Positions 58,643-64,000 of a stretch of 64,000 nucleotides of DNA are shown piece by piece. Origin of the DNA: Mycobacteriales bacterium (lineage in GTDB: Bacteria; Actinomycetota; Actinomycetes; JAFAQI01; DASSKL01); the NCBI GenBank assembly GCA_035690485.1, contig DASSKL010000082.1, positions 1-64,000 of the forward strand, in the 5' to 3' direction. Under the pieces are notes generated by a model. The model saw only the letters and a program-made list of their open reading frames with translations, was not told the origin of the DNA and ran no database searches. Made by a program: the position numbers and the translations under genes. The stretch's first letter is position 1, and every line of letters starts with the position of its first letter.

Positions 58643-58966
58643 TGTCCGGCCTCCTCGATCGTGCGCGGCCCCGCGGTCGTCGTAGGCGCTCGGCGGGCCC
58701 GAGTTGCGGCGTACCCACGTCCTCGCCGGAGGAGTCTGCACCGCGGCGCCGCGGGACCGGTCAACTTGCGCCCGGTCGGCTCAATTCGTGGCTTCGGCGT
58801 AACCTGGCCGTGATCGGCGCGTGATCAGGCCTCTTGACCACCCCTGGTGGCCGTGCGATTCTTGGATCATCCACTCCGGCAGTTGCGCTGCCCGCGCGTC
58901 TTACCCCGGCGTGCCTCGCGTGCCGTCACGGCAGGCACCCCCGCGTCTCCTCACGAAGGACGTCTC
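58643..58966. other. 324-base intergenic region between lipoprotein and small coiled-coil gene
   Basis: No gene is seen. It holds the ribosome site of the minus-strand lipoprotein, a palindrome CCGCGGCGCCGCGG (58741-58754), a TAACCT hexamer (58800-58805), an inverted repeat TGATC/GATCA (58811-58827), and a plus-strand promoter with TTGACC (58834-58839), 17-base spacer and GATTCT (58857-58862). CCACC/GGTGG (58838-58850) lies within that spacer. AAGGA precedes the downstream ATG. Confidence 0.5.
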
Positions 58967-59185
58967 ATGGCGAAGGCTCTGTTCGGACACGTCGGACTCG
59001 GGCCCGACTACCGCCTGACCGCCGAGGTCGCCCGGTTGCGCCAGCGGGTCAACGACCTCGAGGACGAGGTAGTCCGCCTGCGCAAGGCCAACGTAGCGCT
59101 CGCGTCGGCCGTCCAGGTCCACGACGACGTCCTCTCCCTCACCGTCCCCGACGGTGTTCCGGAGCCCGCGGAGGCACTCGCGTAA
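58967..59185 (+). CDS. Small coiled-coil protein upstream of smc
   Basis: 72 residues from ATG behind AAGGA. MAKALFGHVGLGPDYRL is followed by a leucine-zipper-like heptad run (about residues 18-50). Similar short proteins occur at this position in other actinobacteria; function unknown. It has its own promoter and a strong terminator. Confidence 0.78.
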   Translation: MAKALFGHVGLGPDYRLTAEVARLRQRVNDLEDEVVRLRKANVALASAVQVHDDVLSLTVPDGVPEPAEALA

Positions 59186-59206
59186 CGAGTGTCTTCTTTC
59201 ATGTCA

Positions 59207-59229
59207 GGGGCGCTTCGGCGCCCCTTTTT
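59207..59229 (+). terminator. Intrinsic terminator before smc
   Basis: GGGGCGC, loop TTCG, GCGCCCC, then TTTTT: a perfect seven-pair stem with a stable UUCG tetraloop and T tract, 21 bases after the small coiled-coil gene. Confidence 0.93.
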
Positions 59230-59276
59230 CGTGTCCGGCGACGGCGCTTCGCCGACGACTCGGCGGTTTCGGCCGG

Positions 59277-59282
59277 TAGGCT
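59277..59282 (+). promoter_or_regulatory. Candidate -10 for smc
   Basis: TAGGCT lies after the terminator and 49 bases before the smc TTG, predicting a leader of about 40 bases with AGGAG at 59318-59322. Confidence 0.4.
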
Positions 59283-59331
59283 TCGCCGCGGCCTTCCCCG
59301 CCGCTTGGTCTGCGCACAGGAGCGCCCCGCG

Positions 59332-62300
59332 TTGCACCTGAAGAGCCTCACCCTGCGCGGCTTCAAGTCGTTCGCGTCGTCCACGACGCTGCGCTTCGAG
59401 CCGGGCATCACGTGCGTCGTCGGGCCCAACGGTTCCGGCAAGTCCAACGTCGTCGACGCCCTCGCCTGGGTCATGGGCGAGCAGGGCGCCAAGTCGCTGC
59501 GCGGCGGCAAGATGGAAGACGTCATCTTCGCCGGCACCGCCGGCCGCCCGCCCCTCGGCCGCGCCGAGGTGCTGCTGACGATCGACAACGTCGACGGCGC
59601 CCTGCCGATCGACTACACCGAGGTCACGATCAGCCGGTTGATGTACCGCTCGGGGGAGAGCGAGTACGCCATCAACGGCAATCCGTGCCGGCTGCTCGAC
59701 GTGCAGGAGCTGTTGTCCGACTCCGGCATCGGCCGTGAGATGCACGTCATCGTCGGGCAGGGCCAGCTCGACGCCGTGCTGCAGGCCCGGCCGGAGGATC
59801 GGCGGGCGTTCGTCGAGGAGGCGGCCGGCGTCCTCAAGCACCGCAAGCGCAAGGAGAAGGCGCTGCGCAAGCTCGACGCGATGCAGGCCAACCTCACCAG
59901 GTTGCAGGACCTGACGGCCGAGCTGCACCGCCAGCTCAAGCCGCTGGGCCGGCAGGCCGAGGTCGCCCGCCGCGCCGCGGTGATCCAGGCCGACCTGCGC
60001 GACGCCCGGCTGCGGCTGCTCGCCGACGACCTGGTCGTGCTGCGCACCGCGCTCGACCAGGAGGTCGCCGACGAGACCGCTGCCCGTACCCGCCGCGCCG
60101 AGGTGGAGACGGCGCTGGCCGCGGCCCAGGAGCAGGAGCGCGACCTGGAGGCCGCTTCCGTCGCCGAGGCGCCTCGGCTCGGTGCGGCCCAGGACACGTG
60201 GTTCCGTCTGTCCAGCCTGCGCGAGCGGCTGCTCGGCACGGCCTCGCTCGCGGCCGAACGCGCCCGTCATCTCGGGCGTGAGGCGGAGGAAGCCCGCCCG
60301 GGGCCGGACCCCGACGAGCTCGAGGCCGAGGCGCGATCCGCGCGCGAGCAGGAGGCCGAGCTCACCGCGCGGCTGGAGCGCGACCGGGCGGTGCTCGTCG
60401 ACGCGAGTGCGGCGCGGGCCTCGGCCGAGTCGGCTCTCGCCGAGGAGCAGCGCCGGCTGGTGGCCGTGCACCGGGCGATCGCCGACCGCCGCGAGGGCCT
60501 GGCCAAGCTCACCGGCGAGGCCGACGCCCTGCGCTCGCGGGCCGCGGCCGCCGATGCCGAGCGCGGTCGGCTCAGCGATGCGGCGCAGGAGGCACGCGCC
60601 CGGGCGTCTCGCGCGCAGGCCGACTTCACCACGCTCGAGTCGCAGGTCGCCGGCCTCGACGAGGGCGAGGTCGGCCTCGACGAGCGGTACGAGCGGGCCG
60701 CTGCCGCTCTCGGCGCCGTCGACGAGCGGCTCGCCGAGCTGCGGGAGCAGGACCGCGAGACCGAGCGCGAGCGCACCGCGCTGACCGCCCGCCGCGACGC
60801 GCTGGCCGGCGGTCTCGCCCGCAAGGACGGCACCGGCGTGTTGCTCGCGGCCGGTGACCGGGTGGCCGGGCTCCAGGGCTCCCTGGCCGATCTCCTCGAG
60901 GTCGAGCCGGGATTCGAGACCGCGGTCGCCGCAGCACTCGGCGCCGCCGCCGACGCGGTAGCCGTGGCCTCCCTCGACGCCGTGACCGACGCGATCACTC
61001 TGCTGAAGGCCGACGACGCCGGCCGCGCCGCCATGGTCGTCGGCGGGGCGCCCGACCCCGCCGGGGAGCCGTGGCCGGAGCTGCCCCCAGGGGTGCGCTA
61101 CGCGGTCGACGTCGTCACCGTGCCGGCCGACCTGCACCCGGCGATCACCAGGTTGCTGCAGCGGGTGGCCGTGGTCGCCACCCTCGACGAGGGGCGGCGG
61201 CTGGTCGAGTCGCTGCCCGCCGTGCGCACGGTCACCCGCGACGGCGACGTCCTCGACGTGCACTGGGCAGTCGGTGGCTCGGGCGCGACGCCGTCCCTGC
61301 TGGAGGTGCAGGCGGCGGTCGACGATGCCGAGGCCCGGCTCGTCGAGACCGGTCACCGCGCCGACCGGCTGCGCTTCGCGCTCGCGGCCGCCGAGCAGGA
61401 GCGGGTGGCGGCCCAGGTCGAGGCCGACGCCGCGCTCGCGCAGCTGCACGACTCCGACGCGCGGCTGGCCGCCGTCGCCGAGCGGCTGGGGCAGCACGCC
61501 GGGGAGATGCGGGCCGCCGCCGCCGAGGCCGACCGGCTCGAGGCCGCCCGGCAACGCGCCGAGCAGACCCGCGACGAGCTCCTGACCCAACTCGCCGCGC
61601 TCGACGCGCGGCTCGCCGCGGCGACCGGTGCACCGGAGGAGGCCGAGCCCACCACCGAGGACCGCGACCGTCTCGCCGCGCAGAGCGAGGCCGCCAGGGC
61701 CGCCGAGGTCGAGGCGCGCCTCGCCGTGCGCACGGGCGAGGAGCGCGTCCGCGCTCTCGCCGGGCGCGCCGACTCCCTCGAGCGGGCCGCCGCCGCCGAG
61801 CGCGCCGCCCGGGAGCGGGCCGCCGCGCTTCGCGAGCAGCGGGCCCGCCAGGCCGTCGTCGCGACCGCCGTCGTGGCCGGCGCCCGGGCCGCGTTGAGCC
61901 GGATCGACGCGTCGATCGAGGTGGCCGCCGCCGAGCGTGCCGCCGCCGAGCAGGCCCGCGTGGCGCGGGAGACCGCGCTCGCCGCTGTCCGCGGCCGGTC
62001 GCGGGAGCTTGCTGCCGACCTCGAACGCCTCACCGACACCGTCCACCGCGACGAGGTCGCCCGGGCCGAGCAGCGGCTGCGCGTCGAGGCGCTGGAGGCG
62101 AAGGCGCTCGAGGACTACGGCGTCGCGGCCGATGCGCTCGTCACCGACTACGGACCCGAGCAGCCGGTCCCGCCGCCGGCCGACGCCCCCGACGCGGCGC
62201 CCACCCGCTACGAGCGGGCGGTGCAGGAGAAGCGCGCCCGCGCCGCCGAGCGCGATCTCGCCGTGCTGGGCAAGGTCAACCCGCTGGCCCTGGAGGAGTT

Positions 62301-62874
62301 CGCGGCGCTGGAGGAGCGGCACCGGTTCCTCTCCGAGCAGCTCGAGGACCTGAAGGCGACCCGGCGCGACCTGCTCACCGTCGTCAAGGAGGTCGACGAC
62401 CGGGTCGAGGAGGTCTTCCGCGCGGCCTACGAGGACACCGCCCGGGAGTTCGAGAAGGTCTTCGCCACGTTGTTCCCGGGTGGCGAGGGCCGGCTCGTGC
62501 TCACCGACCCGCACGACATGCTGACGACCGGCATCGAGGTCGAGGCGCGCCCGCCCGGGAAGAAGGTCAAGCGCCTGTCGCTGCTGTCCGGCGGCGAGCG
62601 GTCGCTGACCGCCATCGCGCTGCTCGTCGCGATCTTCCGCGCCCGCCCGAGCCCCTTCTACGTCCTCGACGAGGTCGAGGCTGCACTCGACGACCGCAAC
62701 CTCGGGCGCCTCGTCGACCTGCTCGCCGAGCTGCGGTCGACCTCGCAGCTGCTGATCATCACGCACCAGAAGCGGACGATGGAGGTCGCCGACGCGCTGT
62801 ACGGCGTGAGCATGCGCGGCGACGGCATCACCGAGGTCATCTCCCAGCGGCTGCGCGAGGCCGAGCCCGCCTGA
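59332..62874 (+). CDS. smc: Chromosome segregation protein SMC
   Basis: 1180 residues from the TTG at 59332, nine bases after AGGAG; this start gives the exact N-terminus LHLKSLTLRGFKSFASS. The frame is open far upstream but not SMC-like. ATP-binding: Walker A GPNGSGKS (31-38), ABC signature LSGGERSL (about 1085), Walker B VLDEVEAALDD (Asp1113, Glu1114). Two coiled-coil arms flank a hinge at about residues 500-650. It condenses and segregates the chromosome. Confidence 0.97.
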   Translation: MHLKSLTLRGFKSFASSTTLRFEPGITCVVGPNGSGKSNVVDALAWVMGEQGAKSLRGGKMEDVIFAGTAGRPPLGRAEVLLTIDNVDGALPIDYTEVTISRLMYRSGESEYAINGNPCRLLDVQELLSDSGIGREMHVIVGQGQLDAVLQARPEDRRAFVEEAAGVLKHRKRKEKALRKLDAMQANLTRLQDLTAELHRQLKPLGRQAEVARRAAVIQADLRDARLRLLADDLVVLRTALDQEVADETAARTRRAEVETALAAAQEQERDLEAASVAEAPRLGAAQDTWFRLSSLRERLLGTASLAAERARHLGREAEEARPGPDPDELEAEARSAREQEAELTARLERDRAVLVDASAARASAESALAEEQRRLVAVHRAIADRREGLAKLTGEADALRSRAAAADAERGRLSDAAQEARARASRAQADFTTLESQVAGLDEGEVGLDERYERAAAALGAVDERLAELREQDRETERERTALTARRDALAGGLARKDGTGVLLAAGDRVAGLQGSLADLLEVEPGFETAVAAALGAAADAVAVASLDAVTDAITLLKADDAGRAAMVVGGAPDPAGEPWPELPPGVRYAVDVVTVPADLHPAITRLLQRVAVVATLDEGRRLVESLPAVRTVTRDGDVLDVHWAVGGSGATPSLLEVQAAVDDAEARLVETGHRADRLRFALAAAEQERVAAQVEADAALAQLHDSDARLAAVAERLGQHAGEMRAAAAEADRLEAARQRAEQTRDELLTQLAALDARLAAATGAPEEAEPTTEDRDRLAAQSEAARAAEVEARLAVRTGEERVRALAGRADSLERAAAAERAARERAAALREQRARQAVVATAVVAGARAALSRIDASIEVAAAERAAAEQARVARETALAAVRGRSRELAADLERLTDTVHRDEVARAEQRLRVEALEAKALEDYGVAADALVTDYGPEQPVPPPADAPDAAPTRYERAVQEKRARAAERDLAVLGKVNPLALEEFAALEERHRFLSEQLEDLKATRRDLLTVVKEVDDRVEEVFRAAYEDTAREFEKVFATLFPGGEGRLVLTDPHDMLTTGIEVEARPPGKKVKRLSLLSGGERSLTAIALLVAIFRARPSPFYVLDEVEAALDDRNLGRLVDLLAELRSTSQLLIITHQKRTMEVADALYGVSMRGDGITEVISQRLREAEPA

Positions 62875-62912
62875 CCTGATCGTCCCGGCCGGCCCTGGGG
62901 GAGGATGGCGGC

Positions 62913-64000
62913 GTGGAGTACGCCGCCATAGCCGCTGCCATCTTCGTCGTCGCGCTCATCGCGGTGGCCGGGCTGCTCATCGTGCCCCGCCGCCGCCAGC
63001 TGCCGCGCACCGGCGAGCCACCCACGCCCGTCCCGGCCGAGGAGCAGGCTTCCGGGGCGGTCACCACGCTCCCGCCGCCGGAGACCGCCGCCCCACCGGC
63101 GGAACCCGTCGCGCCCGAGGCGCCTGTCGCAGCGGCTCCGGTCGAGGCGCCCGCCGCCCTGGAGGTGCCGGAGCCCACCTCCGGCCGGCTGGTGCGGCTG
63201 CGCACCCGGCTGTCGCGCTCCCAGTCCGCGCTCGGCCGCGGGCTGCTCACCCTGCTGTCCCGCGACACACTCGACGACGAGGTCTGGGAGGAGGTGGAGG
63301 ACACCCTCCTCACCGCCGACATCGGCGTCGGCGCGACCCAGCAGATCGTGGCCAACCTGCGCGAGCAGGTGCGGGTGCTCGGCACCCGCAGCGCGGCCGA
63401 CCTGCGGGCGCTGCTGCGCAAGGAGCTGGTCTCGGCCATCGGCGCGGACACCGACCGGTCGCTGCACACGCTTCCCCACACCGACCGCCCCGCTGTCGTC
63501 CTCGTCGTCGGAGTCAACGGCACCGGAAAGACGACGACGTGCGGCAAGCTCGCCCGGGTGCTCGTCGCCGACGGCCGCAGCGTGCTGCTCGGGGCCGCCG
63601 ACACCTTCCGCGCCGCGGCCGCCGACCAGCTGCAGACGTGGGGGTCGCGGGTCGGCGCCGACACGGTCCGCGGGCCGGAGGGTTCCGACCCGGCCAGCGT
63701 TGCCTTCGACGCCGTACAAGCCGGCACGGACCGCCGGGTCGACACGGTCCTCGTCGACACCGCCGGCCGGCTGCACACCAAGCAGGGGTTGATGGACGAG
63801 CTGCAGAAGGTCAAGCGGGTCGTCGAGAAGCACGGTCCGGTCGACGAGGTGCTGCTCGTGCTCGACGCCACCACCGGCCAGAACGGCGTGGTGCAGGCCC
63901 GGGTCTTCACCGAGGCGGTGGAGGTCACCGGCATCGCCCTGACCAAGCTCGACGGCACCGCGAAGGGCGGCATCGTGATCGCCGTGCAGCGCGAGCTGGG
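62913..64000 (+). CDS. ftsY: Signal recognition particle receptor FtsY (3' end outside window)
   Basis: Open from GTG 62913, behind GGGGGAGG, to the window edge (about 362 codons). An N-terminal membrane anchor (residues about 4-24) is followed by a Pro/Ala/Glu-rich linker, the N domain (residues about 90-180) and the G domain with GVNGTGKTTT (G1, about 200), DTFRAAAADQLQTW and DTAGRLHTKQGLMDELQKVK, TKLDGTAKGG. It receives ribosome-SRP complexes at the membrane. Confidence 0.95.
   Translation, partial: MEYAAIAAAIFVVALIAVAGLLIVPRRRQLPRTGEPPTPVPAEEQASGAVTTLPPPETAAPPAEPVAPEAPVAAAPVEAPAALEVPEPTSGRLVRLRTRLSRSQSALGRGLLTLLSRDTLDDEVWEEVEDTLLTADIGVGATQQIVANLREQVRVLGTRSAADLRALLRKELVSAIGADTDRSLHTLPHTDRPAVVLVVGVNGTGKTTTCGKLARVLVADGRSVLLGAADTFRAAAADQLQTWGSRVGADTVRGPEGSDPASVAFDAVQAGTDRRVDTVLVDTAGRLHTKQGLMDELQKVKRVVEKHGPVDEVLLVLDATTGQNGVVQARVFTEAVEVTGIALTKLDGTAKGGIVIAVQREL

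Noticed and set aside
58741-58754. Palindrome CCGCGGCGCCGCGG
   Set aside because: Pure G/C palindrome of a kind expected often by chance at this base composition; no positional support.
59008-62766. A 1252-codon open frame antisense to smc
   Set aside because: Composed of Gly/Arg/Ala/Asp/Val-rich low-complexity sequence with no motif; a mirror of GC-rich codon use in smc.

Overview
This window is about 64 kb of very GC-rich (roughly 70% or more) chromosomal backbone from an actinobacterium. The evidence is the strong G/C bias at third codon positions, the many GTG starts, GTGA/ATGA stop-start overlaps, an HU protein with a long Lys/Ala tail, a coenzyme F420 gene (cofC/fbiD type), and the conserved neighbourhoods leuCD-hup-plsC-gpsA-ddl-thiL-rpmB-recG-coaD and rpmF-plsX-acpP-rnc-mutM-smc-ftsY. 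No insertion sequence, prophage, CRISPR array or rRNA operon is visible. The genus cannot be fixed from sequence alone.

Layout. 1-6.2 kb: the 3' end of ligA, a GGDEF-EAL membrane protein, and gatC-gatA-(small membrane protein)-gatB. 6.2-9.8 kb: an unknown protein, an MMPL-family exporter and an alpha/beta hydrolase. 9.8-26.9 kb: a branched-chain amino acid and serine region (ilvD, ilvBNC, serA, leuA, leuB, ilvE, cimA) with an ABC1/UbiB kinase-like protein, two hydrolases and a CBS-domain protein between them. 27-30 kb: a HiPIP-like small Cys4 protein beside a Fur/Zur-like box, an FAH-family hydrolase, gltX and tandem tRNA-Gln(CTG)/tRNA-Glu(CTC). 30-37 kb: a kinase-GAF-phosphatase stress regulator, a hydrolase, an IclR regulator divergent from leuCD, and hup. 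37-48 kb: cofC, plsC, gpsA, a Cys/Met-metabolism PLP enzyme, an NlpC/P60 hydrolase, ddl, an MFS transporter, a DUF3515 lipoprotein, an Lrp-type domain, thiL, thiD, a GNAT protein and rpmB. 48-64 kb: a DAK2 protein, recG, rsmD, coaD, a coiled-coil division-type protein, an inserted crotonase, DUF177, rpmF, plsX, acpP, rnc, mutM, a lipoprotein, a small coiled-coil protein, smc and the start of ftsY.

How the genes work together. Valine and leucine synthesis from pyruvate is complete here, and isoleucine can be made without threonine through cimA plus LeuCD/LeuB. Two amino-acid attenuators are directly readable. The ilvB leader encodes a 13-residue peptide with Ile-Leu-Val-Val followed by a hairpin and six T residues. 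The leuA leader encodes a 13-residue peptide with Leu-Leu-Leu followed by a large hairpin. gltX, tRNA-Gln, tRNA-Glu and gatCAB together form the indirect Gln-tRNA route.

The main unusual signals are regulatory. At least nine genes show a TANNNT hexamer 7-8 bases before the start codon with no Shine-Dalgarno sequence, the layout of leaderless mRNAs; in two of them the upstream gene's TAG stop codon is the first half of that hexamer. Two genes appear to use CTG start codons overlapping the previous stop (CTGA), and thiL may start at ATC. Perfect dyads lie at the serA and hup promoters, and a Fur/Zur-like box lies upstream of the HiPIP-like gene. No wholly new multi-gene system was found.
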